Source: JANJWP01 sp049301335 (GTDB lineage Bacteria > Patescibacteriota > Gracilibacteria > BD1-5 > UBA2023). Taken from it: a stretch of DNA of 15,875 nucleotides. Each line of letters starts with the position of its first letter. The first letter of the stretch is position 1. The notes under the pieces were generated by a model. The model was given only the letters and a program-made list of their open reading frames with translations, had not been told where the DNA came from and did no database searches. The position numbers were made by a program, and so were the translations under genes. Positions 1-8,351 of the stretch are shown here, piece by piece. Location of the stretch: assembly GCA_049301335.1 (NCBI GenBank), contig JBAQKV010000082.1, positions 1 through 15,875 of the forward strand, in the 5' to 3' direction.

Positions 1-265
1 GGTCGTCGACAAGCTTTATGTAGGCGCGGAAGGAGTCGGAAGACTTGATCTGTCCGCTTTTCTGCTTCCCTTCTACGAGGATGTCGAAATAGAAGGTCGC
101 GAGCGAATTCGCAACCGGATCGGCGGATTCCGCAGACTCGCGGATCTCGATAATGGCGTACCCCTGGTTATGGAGTTCCGCTTTGGCGTCTTCGATATTC
201 GCCCGAACGAGGGAGAGCTCGACACGCTGTCCGTTTTTCGAACATATGGCGACGAAATTTGCCAT
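1..265 (-). CDS. Partial protein with GspF/PilC N-terminal-like repeats (3' end outside window)
   Basis: An open minus-strand frame starts at ATG 265 and runs off the left edge, giving 88 residues without a stop. I do not recognise it with certainty. The first half resembles the small alpha/beta segment at the N-terminus of type II secretion/type IV pilus membrane proteins (GspF/PilC): it begins MANF, then a short strand, a Gly turn, a helix with the pattern A-x-x-x-x-x-A-x-x-x-L, and a GYAIIEI strand. From about residue 57 a similar pattern seems to begin again (EGKQKSGQIKSSDSF), so the domain may be duplicated. It is the third gene of a minus-strand operon, 18 bases after the previous stop. 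No membrane segment lies in the visible part. The PilC link is inference and the missing C-terminus would decide it. Confidence 0.6.
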   Translation of the reverse strand, partial: MANFVAICSKNGQRVELSLVRANIEDAKAELHNQGYAIIEIRESAESADPVANSLATFYFDILVEGKQKSGQIKSSDSFRAYIKLVDD

Positions 266-283
266 GCGCGCTATTCGGGTCGG

Positions 284-514
284 TTAAAATTGGGCAGCTC
301 CTGGATTTCCGATGGAAGGTGCGGAGGTACGGGCATCTCCGGGGGTCGTTCCGGGCATGGTCGTATTCGCCGCGAGGGATTCTTTTACGAGCTTTACGGC
401 CGCTTCAGGATTCTTTTTTGCGAAATCCCCGACGAGCTTGATCGCTTCGACGAGTTGTTCCGGAGTGATTTTTCCGGATTCGAGTCCGGCGTTCTCGGAA
501 ATCTTATCAGCCAT
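284..514 (-). CDS. Small hypothetical protein, 76 aa
   Basis: This is a short gene from ATG 514 to TAA. I do not recognise the family. The first 50 or so residues are predicted helical and charged (VEAIKLVGDFAKKNPEAAVK), and the last 25 are a Gly/Pro/Thr/Ala-rich tail that looks disordered. There is no signal peptide and no membrane segment. It starts 5 bases after the stop of the upstream gene and is followed 18 bases later by the start of the next, so it is the middle gene of a three-gene operon read from the promoter at 861-889. It contains no UGA codon. Its operon position and its proper start and stop support it as real; the function is unknown. Confidence 0.6.
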   Translation of the reverse strand: MADKISENAGLESGKITPEQLVEAIKLVGDFAKKNPEAAVKLVKESLAANTTMPGTTPGDARTSAPSIGNPGAAQF

Positions 515-519
515 ATCCG

Positions 520-834
520 TTATACGTTATCGAATAGGAAATTGGCGTTGTCCGCCTCTTTGGAACGTTCTTCAGCTTCGGCCGAGCGGATGTCGCGAAC
601 GAAACCCGTGCGCTTTTCCCCTTCGGCGATAATCTGTCTTCCTTCCGTCTCGTCAACGAAAGCCACGAGGCGGTGGTAAAACGCCGTCATGCCTTCGTCG
701 TCGAGAAGTTCGAGGGATTCGAGATAAAGGTACCTTTGGGTTTCGTCGATCCGAAGGCTGTTGATGAGCTCTTTCAAAATCGTTTTCCTCTGGCCTTTTT
801 CCCGTATCCGTTTCAGGATGTTCGAGAGAAACAT
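520..834 (-). CDS. Hypothetical helical protein, 104 aa
   Basis: The frame stays open up to base 894, but I choose ATG 834 (MFLSNILKRIREKG) because a promoter -10 box lies at 861-866 and its transcript would begin near 854, leaving no room for a longer start. The protein is largely alpha-helical and strongly charged, with many Glu, Arg and Lys, and has no membrane segment or signal peptide. No catalytic motif is visible. It ends with TAA five bases before the next gene and heads a three-gene minus-strand operon. An AAAGG stretch about 14 bases upstream could act as a weak ribosome site. I do not recognise the family. Confidence 0.65.
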   Translation of the reverse strand: MFLSNILKRIREKGQRKTILKELINSLRIDETQRYLYLESLELLDDEGMTAFYHRLVAFVDETEGRQIIAEGEKRTGFVRDIRSAEAEERSKEADNANFLFDNV

Positions 835-860
835 TGGATTCGGTAACGTACCTTTCCGCA

Positions 861-889
861 AGTATATCGGATAAGTGCGGTTTTCGCAA
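861..889 (-). promoter_or_regulatory. Sigma70-type promoter of the 834-1 minus operon
   Basis: On the minus strand a TTGCGA -35 box (884-889) and a TATACT -10 box (861-866) are separated by exactly 17 bases. The predicted transcription start is near 854, giving a leader of about 20 bases before ATG 834. Confidence 0.65.
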
Positions 890-894
890 TTCAC

Positions 895-960
895 AAATGA
901 AGAGTCTTTATTAAATGAAAAGAAATTAAATTAATTTATTAAATCTATTATGAATATTAA
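895..960. other. AT-rich block in divergent intergenic region
   Basis: About 65 bases are almost entirely A and T, including ATTAAATTAATTTATTAAAT, in a window that is otherwise GC-rich. The block sits between the divergent promoters of the minus operon and the S41 peptidase gene. It could be an UP-like or curved promoter element, or a DNA unwinding element; see the repeats at 1065-1101. No gene is seen between 835 and 1210. Confidence 0.5.
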
Positions 961-1064
961 TCCGGGCATTCTAACTTCCCGGTGTCGGAACGATACGGGT
1001 TCCCGTGAAAACGTTTTTGACGGAGCCGGTTTTCGTTAGGTACCGGGAGGCTTTTCTGGAAGCG

Positions 1065-1101
1065 GTTTTTCACAACGTTTTTCACAATGTCGAATTGTGA
1101 A
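1065..1101. repeat. Direct repeat GTTTTTCACAA x2 plus TTCACAAT/ATTGTGAA inverted repeat
   Basis: The 11-mer GTTTTTCACAA occurs at 1065-1075 and 1077-1087 with a 12-base period. The second copy ends in TTCACAAT (1081-1088), which is the left arm of a perfect 8-base inverted repeat with ATTGTGAA (1094-1101) around the spacer GTCGA. The core TTTTTCACA fits the relaxed DnaA box TTWTNCACA. The palindrome could equally be an operator for the downstream peptidase gene. Confidence 0.55.
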
Positions 1102-1176
1102 CGGGGATTCCCGTTTGACTTGTTTTGTCTTCGAAAATCCGTACAGTCTGCCCGTGTGTTTCCCATGTCAGGGTTA

Positions 1177-1204
1177 TTGACGGAGGACGCTCGTTTCGTA
1201 AATA
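1177..1204 (+). promoter_or_regulatory. Promoter of the S41 peptidase gene (leaderless)
   Basis: A TTGACG -35 box (1177-1182) and a TAAATA -10 box (1199-1204) are 16 bases apart. Only six bases separate the -10 box from the ATG at 1211, so transcription should begin at or next to the start codon. Confidence 0.5.
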
Positions 1205-1210
1205 ACTTCC

Positions 1211-2551
1211 ATGCATTTTTCAAAATCGAAGCGGCTCGTCACATCGCTCGCCGTCATCGCGTATTGTATCGGGATACTCTCTGCCCCGTACGCGAAAATC
1301 GCGGTGGACAAGTACGTTCTCGGCAAGACTCAGGAAACGGCTTCCCCGGTTTCCGAATCGAATACCGCCGATTCCATCGGCAATCTCGCCAGGTTCGACG
1401 AAGCGTACCGCATATTGAAAGATAATTACTACGGATTCGACTCCGTTGCCGGAAACGATCTCGAATCCGGGATGATCAAGGGAATGGTAGATTCCCTCGG
1501 AGACAAGCACAGCACGTATTTCGACATCGATGAGACGAAGAAGTTCAACGAAGCCCTTTCCGGTGACTTCGAAGGCATCGGCGCCGTGGTCGACAAGAGC
1601 GACTTCGGAGTATCGGTGAAGCAGATTCTCGCGGGATCACCGGCGAAAGAAGCCGGAATCCTCAACGGGGACATCATATCGAAAGCCGGCGGAAACAAAC
1701 TCGAATGACTCACTCTTTCCGACGCTATCGACCATATCCGCGGTCCCGCGTGAACCGTAGTCGAGCTCGAAATCCTCCGCGCCGGAGAGACCGCTCCGAT
1801 AATGAAGAAGGTCACCCGCAGGCGCATTACCGTCCCTTCCGTCGAAGGAAAGATGATCGAAGGCACGAAAACCGCCCATATCGTGCTTTCCGTTTTCGGC
1901 GAAAAAACCGCGTTCGAATTCCTTAAGACCTACGCGGATCTCCGTAAACAGGGGGCGGATTCGCTCATTCTCGACCTTCGCGACAACGGTGGCGGACTTC
2001 TCGAAACCGCGGTGAACCTCTTGTCCAACTTCGTAACGAAGGACAAGCTCCTCGTAACGACCAAAGAAAAAAATTCGTTCAACAACCGCTCCTACTTCTC
2101 GTACGGTCCAGGCGACGTAGCCGTACCGGTCGTCGTATTGGTGAATGAAAATACCGCGTCCGCGTCCGAAATTACCGCCGGGGCCCTCAAGGATTACGAA
2201 CGGGCGATCATCGTGGGAACCAAAACCTATGGGAAAGGTTCCGTACAGCAGCCGTTCGTCCTTTCCGACGGCAGCGAACTCAAGGTAACGGTCGCCAAAT
2301 GGTACACGCCGCTCGACCACGGCATCGACAAGATCGGTATCGATCCGGACGTGCTCGTGAATTTCGAAAAGGAGGACTACGACAAGCGTTACGACCGCCA
2401 GCTCGAAGAAGCGAAGAAGGTCATCGAGAAATTGAAAAAATCCGACCGGACCTCGGTATTGAACGAATACGCGAAGCGCGCCGCCGAAACGAAGGAAGAA
2501 AAGATGGATTCGGAAACCTCCGCATCGGGATCCGTCAAACGCGACAAATAA
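1211..2551 (+). CDS. S41-family C-terminal processing peptidase (CtpA/Prc type), two UGA=Gly codons
   Basis: This 446-residue protein is an envelope serine protease that trims C-termini of exported proteins. Residues 8-24 form a signal peptide or signal anchor. A helical region (62-110) leads into a PDZ domain (about 120-200), which contains two in-frame UGA codons at 1706 and 1751 (residues 166 and 181). Both fall where PDZ domains carry glycine: the second completes the loop RGPAG. The catalytic core follows, with LILDLRDNGGG, then SASEI with nucleophile Ser319, and YGKG with general base Lys342. Read with the standard code the gene would be split into two useless halves. It ends with TAA, 15 bases before glyA, and the charged tail is probably a coiled coil. 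The start is chosen because the promoter lies immediately before it. Confidence 0.93.
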
Positions 2552-2566
2552 CCTTTTTAGACAACC

Positions 2567-3814
2567 ATGGACATTTTCGCCAAGCTCAAAACCCTCGATC
2601 CCGCCGTCTCCGACGCCATCGCTTCCGAAGAACGCCGCCAAGAATCCGAAATCGAACTCATCGCGAGCGAGAACTACGTTTCCGAGGCGGTGCTCGCCGC
2701 GAACGCCTCCGTGTTTACCAACAAGTATTCCGAAGGGTATCCGGGTAAACGGTACTACGCAGGCCAAATCAACGTCGACGTGATCGAAAACCTCGCCATC
2801 GAACGCGCTAAGGCCATTTTCGGTGCGGAATATGTCAACGTCCAGCCGCTTTCCGGTTCTCCGGCGAATCTCGCCGTATACCTCGCGCTCCTCGCTCCGG
2901 GCGATACGGTACTCGGAATGAGCCTCGACCAGGGAGGGCACCTTTCCCACGGCCACCCGCTCAATTTTTCCGGACTCCTGTACCGCATCGTCTCTTACGG
3001 GCTCGATCGCGAGACCGAACTCATCGACATGGATGAGGTCGAACGCATCGCTTTGGCGGAAAAGCCGAAAATGATCATCGCGGGATTTTCGGCGTATTCG
3101 CGCAATCTCGACTGGAGGCGTTTCCGTGAAATCGCCGATAAAGTGGGCGCTTACCTCATGGCCGACATTTCGCACATCGCGGGATTGGTCGTGGGCGGAG
3201 TGCTCGAAAATCCGGTTCCGTACTGCGACGTCGTGACCACCACGACCCACAAGACCCTCCGCGGTCCGCGCGGGGCCATGATCATGTCCAAGGCCGAACT
3301 CGAAGCGAAGATCGCCCGTGCCGTGTTCCCGGGAGTCCAGGGCGGACCGCACGAGCATACCGTAGCGGCTAAAGCCGTGGCGTTCAAAGAGGCCTCCACT
3401 CCGGAGTTCAAGGCATATGCCGCAAAGGTCGTCGAAAATGCCCGCGCCCTCTCCGACGCCCTCGTCGGACACGGATTCCGCGTCGTTTCCGGCGGTACCG
3501 ACAACCACCTCCTCCTATTGGACGTGTTCGGTTCGAAGGGCGCGACCGGCAAGGAAGCGGAAAAAGCCCTCGAATCCGTGGGCATCTCGGTCAATAAGAA
3601 CATGATTCCGTACGATCCTCGCAAACCTCTCGATCCGTCGGGAATCCGCGTAGGCACGCCCGCGATCACTACCCGCGGAATGGGCGTCGAAGAAATGAAG
3701 ACCGTAGCCCGCGTAATGAACGACGCTATCGAAAACCGGGAAGACGCGTCGAAGTTGGCAGAGTTGGCGAAAGAAATCGCCGTACTGTGCTCGAAATTCC
3801 CTATCTACCGCTAA
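2567..3814 (+). CDS. glyA: Serine hydroxymethyltransferase
   Basis: This 415-residue protein matches the family length and is collinear with known GlyA. It is a cytoplasmic PLP enzyme that converts serine and tetrahydrofolate to glycine and methylene-tetrahydrofolate. Visible signatures are IELIASENYVSEAV near the N-terminus, YPGKRYYAG, the HLSHGH loop, DISHIAGLV, and the PLP-binding lysine in TTTTHKTLRGPRG at residue 229, the same number as in E. coli. The C-terminal RVGTPAITTRG motif is present. It contains no internal UGA and ends in TAA. It follows the S41 peptidase by 15 bases and precedes the next gene by 3 bases, so the three are one operon. There is no Shine-Dalgarno sequence. In a code using UGA for Gly, glycine demand may give this enzyme extra importance, but that is only a thought. 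Confidence 0.97.
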   Translation: MDIFAKLKTLDPAVSDAIASEERRQESEIELIASENYVSEAVLAANASVFTNKYSEGYPGKRYYAGQINVDVIENLAIERAKAIFGAEYVNVQPLSGSPANLAVYLALLAPGDTVLGMSLDQGGHLSHGHPLNFSGLLYRIVSYGLDRETELIDMDEVERIALAEKPKMIIAGFSAYSRNLDWRRFREIADKVGAYLMADISHIAGLVVGGVLENPVPYCDVVTTTTHKTLRGPRGAMIMSKAELEAKIARAVFPGVQGGPHEHTVAAKAVAFKEASTPEFKAYAAKVVENARALSDALVGHGFRVVSGGTDNHLLLLDVFGSKGATGKEAEKALESVGISVNKNMIPYDPRKPLDPSGIRVGTPAITTRGMGVEEMKTVARVMNDAIENREDASKLAELAKEIAVLCSKFPIYR

Positions 3815-3817
3815 AAC

Positions 3818-4495
3818 ATGGGTCTCGATTCCGGAGATTTTTCGCCCGATGCGGAGACCGGGCTCGGCCAAGCGCCCGAGCAGGTTTCCGAAAAAGCCCG
3901 CGAGCAAGCCTCTTCCAAAGCGCTCGCGGGTATCGCGCGTACCCGTAAGGACGAATCGAAGGGGCGTAAGGCTTCGGACCTTTTGACGTCGATGCTCGTG
4001 GCGCTTTTACGAGACGCCCGTTTCGACCCGCTCATCGAACCGGTCATGGGACTCCTTCGTTTGAACCTTCCGGCACCGTACGTCGTCGGACTCCTTTCGC
4101 TCGTATCCCGCGAGGCGTCGTCGTCGATCCGTCGCGCCTACGACCCGTCGCTTCCGCTTTTGAAATCCGAACCCGCCGCCGAGACCGAACGCGTGGATTT
4201 CGATCCGAACAAACTCCGTCCCGATTTCCGCGACCGCATCAACGAATGGATTGCCGACGTGTTCCTCGTCGCGACGAAAGACCCGTCGTACGTACTGACC
4301 GATAAATTCCTTTCCGAAATCTCTTCTCCGAAACTCCGCGAAGCGTTCGTAACGGTGTCGGAAGGGGTGCTCGTCTTTTTCTTCAATACGAAGAACGTCA
4401 CGGTTCCGCAGTCGGAAGCGCGGTCCCTGTCCGCGTTCCTATTGAGAGAATTGGAAAACCGCATATCGAAAATCTGACGCGAAGAGGGGCTCTAA
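3818..4495 (+). CDS. Hypothetical protein, 225 aa, UGA near C-terminus
   Basis: The gene begins three bases after glyA and is clearly co-transcribed. I do not recognise the family. The first 55 residues are hydrophilic and look disordered (many Glu, Ala, Ser and Lys). Residues 55-110 contain hydrophobic amphipathic helices (LLTSMLVALLRDARFDPL, then PYVVGLLSLVSREAS). The rest is a mixed globular segment with a Phe-rich strand. There is no signal peptide. A UGA at 4475-4477 would stop translation in the standard code; with UGA as Gly the protein gains six residues (GREEGL) and stops at TAA 4493-4495, which lies inside the loop of the terminator hairpin. Either end gives a plausible protein. The gene is real from context; the function is unknown. 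Confidence 0.75.
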
Positions 4496-4507
4496 CCCCT
4501 CTTTTTT
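4482..4507 (+). terminator. Rho-independent terminator after the glyA operon
   Basis: The stem AAGAGGGG (4482-4489) pairs with CCCCTCTT (4496-4503) around a six-base loop, and a run of T follows to 4507. The TAA stop of the upstream gene lies in the loop. Confidence 0.85.
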
Positions 4508-4544
4508 CATTCCCGACGACAACCGGAGCGGACGTCGTCGATTT

Positions 4545-5990
4545 TTAAGAACGCCGGGTTTCCGAAAAAAGCGTTTGGAACGAGAGAATGGTCAAAAGCG
4601 TCGCCCCCGCCCAGGCGGTGACGGTGGATTCCAAAGCCCCGAGGGGCTTTACCGTCGCCCATGGGACTTCCGCTACGCGTGACGACACGGCGTTCGTCCA
4701 CGCGAGCGCGGAATATCCGAGCGATCAAAGAACGGTCGCGACCGAATGGGCGCCGGCCGCTTCCGCGGGAATCGCTAAGAGCGTCGGTATCGCGGCGTAC
4801 GCCAAAACCGGTATCGTCGCCACGTTCGACAAAATGGACAGTACCGGCAACGATCAGAACGCGGCGGCGGTTACCGGCACCGTGGCTACGGTCGCCGCAA
4901 GGGTCGCTACGGCCGTTTCTTTCAAGGAGAGGGATTTCGGGACGAACGAAAGGTTTTCCGAAATTTTCGGAGCGACCGCCGACATTCCGAGCGTCGCCGC
5001 GAACGAAAGGAGGAACGACGCGTCCGTGGCGACGGACGGATTTCAGAGGACCATTCCGGCCGCTACCGCGAAAAGAGTGGGTACCGCACTGGCCTCGAAC
5101 ACCGGCTCGCAGAGCGTGGCCACCGTGGACATGAACGCCGCGCGGATGACGGGAATTCCGCTTCCGGCAAGCGCCGCGTATCCCCATATCCCGCAAAGGA
5201 GAAACGCCGCCCTCGTTAAAAACGGCAACCGTTTGGCGAACACGGCCAGCATTCATCCGACTACGGCCACGTTTCCTCCGCTCGCTACCACGAGGTGCGA
5301 CAATCCGCTCGTACGGTACCCGGCGTATTCTTCTTCGGATATCCCCGTCCCGTCGCCGAAGAGGATTCCTTTGGCGAGGCCGGCTTCTTTTCTTGGGAAA
5401 ATACGGTCGGTCACGCCGCCGAGCCAAGAGCGGGTTTCGGATATCGCGTCCGGGTGCGGGGATTTGATCGTGACGACGTCCGCCCGTATCTCGGGAAGCG
5501 TCGTTTTTCGGCCCGTGGCGTCGTTTTTCCTCCACTCCGTTATCTCGACTTCGTCTCCTTGGGAAAGACGGTCTACGGCCGCGTAAAACCGGATTTCCAA
5601 ATCTCCGTCGAACGGCTTTCCGTTTATCGAAAGGATCCGCGCGTCGAATCCGGAAGACCGTACGGAACCGACTTCGGCTCCTATGGCGCTTCACGAGGCT
5701 GAGGCGCTTCGAAAAAAAGCGTCCTTTACGGCTTCCGCGGTTTCTCCATGGATGGCACAGGAGACGACGAAAGCGCTCGTTCCCAAAAAGCAGGCCATGA
5801 CCGCCGGAAGCGTTTTCGCGACGGATTTCGGAGACGATAAAAAAGCCACCGTGACGAAGACCGGGGATACGAGGATTCCGGGAAGGCCCCAGATTCCGTA
5901 CCCGATCGCCGAAGCGGTGGCGGAAAGACAGAAGACGGCGAACGAAAACCTGTCGGCTAATCGTTTTTGGCAATCATTTTGGCGAATCAT
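4545..5990 (-). CDS. comEC: Short ComEC/Rec2-family DNA uptake channel protein, five UGA=Gly codons
   Basis: This membrane protein of 481 residues belongs to the competence channel family that moves single-stranded DNA across the inner membrane. N-terminal hydrophobic helices (about 14-70) precede a soluble OB-like segment (about 100-190, with LSQGDEVEITEW). The ComEC core follows, with HLVVASGGNVAVVGG and NPSVATDASFLLSFAATLG, then several Ala/Val/Leu/Thr-rich helices to the end. Five in-frame UGA codons lie at 5691, 5253, 5043, 4854 and 4725 (lowest plus-strand base of each), so a standard-code reading leaves only fragments. The stop is TAA at 4545-4547. Full-length relatives are usually 700 residues or more and end in a metallo-beta-lactamase-like domain; that domain is absent here. 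ATG 5990 overlaps the 3' end of the lgt-like gene by 34 bases. No Shine-Dalgarno sequence is visible; translation is probably coupled. Confidence 0.88.
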
Positions 5991-6724
5991 CGGAATGCGA
6001 AGAGCATGCAGACGACCGCCATGATCTGCGTCAAATTAAGGAAGAAGATGCCCTTGAACGAGTCTTCGGCACCGTTCCAGAATTCTCCGATGAGAAGGAC
6101 CGGTGCGAACGCCGAGAGACCCAAGTAGCCGACGAGGCCGTCGATCTTCACGAACGCCGCGCGGGCGATGTAGAGGACGACGAAGTATACGAAACAGAAG
6201 AACGCGTAGATGAGTGCCAATGGTACGACCGGAGAGGTGTACGGATTGGCGCTTTCCGGATCGGAATAGGTGATGCCGAACGGAAGGTTGGTAGGTTTGC
6301 CGTAGATTTGGCCGCCGATGAAGGCGCCCAAGTACCCGATTACCCCGGCGAAGAGGAAGGCCAGTACGACCGCGTCGAGATATTTTCCCAGGGGGAGCTT
6401 ATGCTTCTTGAGCTTGTGGATGAGTACGAGGAAGAAGCCGAGCGCTCATCCCGCAAGGGAGAAGTTATAGTCGGAAGTGACGAAAAACCTCAGAAATCCC
6501 TCGGAAATCACGTCTTTGAATTCGGAAAGATGGAAGAACAGTCTCGAAAGTACGAACGAGGCCAAAAACAGCTGGAGGGCGTTTCCGATGAAAAAGTTCG
6601 TGTTGATTCCGAATTTTCCCGAAAGCTTGTAAAGCATTCCGAAGAAAAGGAGGAACGAGATCGAGAGGGCGATACCGAAGGTATAGACGGTAATGCCGAA
6701 CGGGAGTTCGATTTGCGGGTACAT
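5957..6724 (-). CDS. Lgt-family membrane protein (prolipoprotein diacylglyceryl transferase-like), catalytic residues altered
   Basis: This is a 255-residue polytopic membrane protein with the overall plan of Lgt, the enzyme that attaches diacylglycerol to lipoprotein cysteines. The N-terminus (PFGITVYTFGI, then VLSRLFF) and the core GYLGAFIGGQIYGKPTNLPFG align with Lgt. UGA at 6446 gives the second Gly of the family's GG pair, and UGA at 5987 reads through an ATGA overlap to add ten residues ending at TAG 5957. Aligned by eye with the usual signature GRxGNFxNGExxG, the Arg is Tyr, the first Asn is Ala, the second Asn is Gly and the Glu is Gln. The family His after the GG pair is also missing. 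The protein may therefore be a non-catalytic or re-purposed homologue. It lies 34 bases after rny and overlaps comEC. Confidence 0.75.
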
Positions 6725-6758
6725 GCCGGTTTTTAGGACTAATTCGTGCCTCTATCGC

Positions 6759-8294
6759 TTATCGCGCGTATTCGATGACGCGCTTTTCGCGGATGAGGTT
6801 GACCTTCACTTCTCCCGGGTACGAGAGGTTGGCTTCGATGGTTCCGGCGATTTCCCCGGCGAGCTTTTCCGCTTCGAGGTCGGAGACGGTCGACGCGTCG
6901 ACGAAGACGCGGACTTCGCGTCCCGCCGAGAGTGCGTACGCCTTGGATACTCCGGAGAAGCTCATGGCGAGGTTCTCCATTTCCTGAATGCGCTTCACGT
7001 ATTCTTCGGCGTTCATGCGACGCGCTCCCGGACGGATGGCCGAGATGGCGTCGGCGATTTGGACGATTTTGGTTTCGATGCAGATGCATGGAACGTCGTC
7101 GTGGTGCCCTTCGATGATGTTGACGATCTTTTCGTCGAGACCGTACTTGCGGGCGATTTTACCCCCGATTTCCGGGTGGGTGCCCTCAATGTCGTGGTCC
7201 ATGGCCTTGCCGAGGTCGTGGAGGAGTCCGCCCTTGAGCGCGAGCGCCGGGTCGGCGCCGATCTGCTTGGCGATGGCTTCCGCGATGTAGGCGACTTCTT
7301 TGGAGTGCATGAGGATGTTCTGCCCGTAACTGGTACGGAAGCGGAACTTGCCGATGAGCGGCACGATTTCGTCGGGAATGCCGACGATGCCCATTTCGTT
7401 GACGGTCTTTTCTCCGAGATCGTAGATGAGCTTTTCGGCCTCCTTCTGGTTTTCTTCTACGATTTCCTCGATGCGCGCCGGTTGGATGCGCTTGTCTTCG
7501 ATGAGGGCTTCGAGGGATTTCTTAGCGATGAAGCGGCGGAAGAGGTCGAAGCTCGAGATGAAGACGGTATCCGGAGTGTCGTCGATGATGAGCGATACGC
7601 CGGTAGCGCGTTCGAACGCTACGATGTTGCGGCCTTCCTTTCCGATGAGTTTGCCCTTCACGTCGTCGGATTCGAGTTTGACCATGGTCTGGGTCATTTC
7701 GGCCGTGACGTCGCCCGCGTACTGCTGGATGGACTTGATGAGGATTTCCTGGGAGAGTTCGCGTTCGCGGAGCTTGAGTTCGGTGCGCTTCTTGCCCATG
7801 AGACCGAGAATGTCCTTGTCGTAGCGTTCTTCGACCTGCTTGAGAAGAAGTTCCTTCGCGGTCTTTTCGTCCATCTTGGACACTTCGGACAACTTCGACC
7901 GGAGCTCGTCCTTGAGGCGTTCCTGGGAATCCTTGAGTTCGGAGATTTCGCGTTCGCGGTCGCGGAGAGAAGTTTGGCGGACGTCGAGCTCTTCGAGCTT
8001 CTTGTCGATGCGTTCGTCCTTCTCAACGATGCGGGCTTCGATCTCTTCGACCTTCTTCTGGCGTTCGCGGCTTTCGCGGCGTTCTTCTTCGAGCTTACGG
8101 CGCTCATCTTCGATGCGGCGGTCGGATTCTTCCTTATGGCGGCGAGCCTTCTCTTCGGCGTCGCGGAGGATGGAAGACGCTTCGTTCTTGGCTTTTTCAA
8201 GGGATTCGCCGTTCTTCTTCGTCGCGAAGAAATACGCGACTCCTGCGCCCGCGGCTCCCGAGAGGAGCACGCCGACGATGAGTTCCGGAGGCAT
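6759..8294 (-). CDS. rny: Ribonuclease Y
   Basis: This protein of 511 residues is the membrane-anchored endoribonuclease that starts mRNA decay in many bacteria. In order: an N-terminal membrane anchor (residues 4-23), a long charged coiled coil (about 30-190), a KH domain with KLIGKEGRNI (215-224), and an HD domain with H330 and the HD pair 359-360 in LLHDLGKAMDHD, followed by GHHDD. The C-terminal RNase Y domain contains SGVSKAYALSAGREVRVFV. The open frame extends upstream to 8411, but ATG 8294 (MPPELIVG) gives the family-typical N-terminus and lies downstream of a strong promoter whose start is near 8378. There is no UGA codon and the stop is TAA. It heads a minus-strand operon with the lgt-like gene and comEC. 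Confidence 0.97.
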   Translation of the reverse strand: MPPELIVGVLLSGAAGAGVAYFFATKKNGESLEKAKNEASSILRDAEEKARRHKEESDRRIEDERRKLEEERRESRERQKKVEEIEARIVEKDERIDKKLEELDVRQTSLRDREREISELKDSQERLKDELRSKLSEVSKMDEKTAKELLLKQVEERYDKDILGLMGKKRTELKLRERELSQEILIKSIQQYAGDVTAEMTQTMVKLESDDVKGKLIGKEGRNIVAFERATGVSLIIDDTPDTVFISSFDLFRRFIAKKSLEALIEDKRIQPARIEEIVEENQKEAEKLIYDLGEKTVNEMGIVGIPDEIVPLIGKFRFRTSYGQNILMHSKEVAYIAEAIAKQIGADPALALKGGLLHDLGKAMDHDIEGTHPEIGGKIARKYGLDEKIVNIIEGHHDDVPCICIETKIVQIADAISAIRPGARRMNAEEYVKRIQEMENLAMSFSGVSKAYALSAGREVRVFVDASTVSDLEAEKLAGEIAGTIEANLSYPGEVKVNLIREKRVIEYAR

Positions 8295-8351
8295 GGTTGG
8301 ATTCGTTAAAATGGCCCTGTCGGGCGTTGGGATGGGTTTTTTCGGACGTTT

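Noticed and set aside
1637..3508. 623-residue open frame on the minus strand
   Set aside because: It lies antisense to the S41 peptidase and glyA, which have conserved motifs throughout. It is a by-product of GC-rich codon use.
4507..5973. Long open frames on both strands over comEC (minus, 488 aa; plus, 332 aa)
   Set aside because: The comEC frame, once UGA is read as Gly, carries the conserved motifs; the others are Arg-rich or Ala/Thr-rich shadows.
6693..8309. 538-residue open frame on the plus strand
   Set aside because: It is antisense to RNase Y and reads as repetitive Phe/Glu/Asp/Leu without any recognisable domain.
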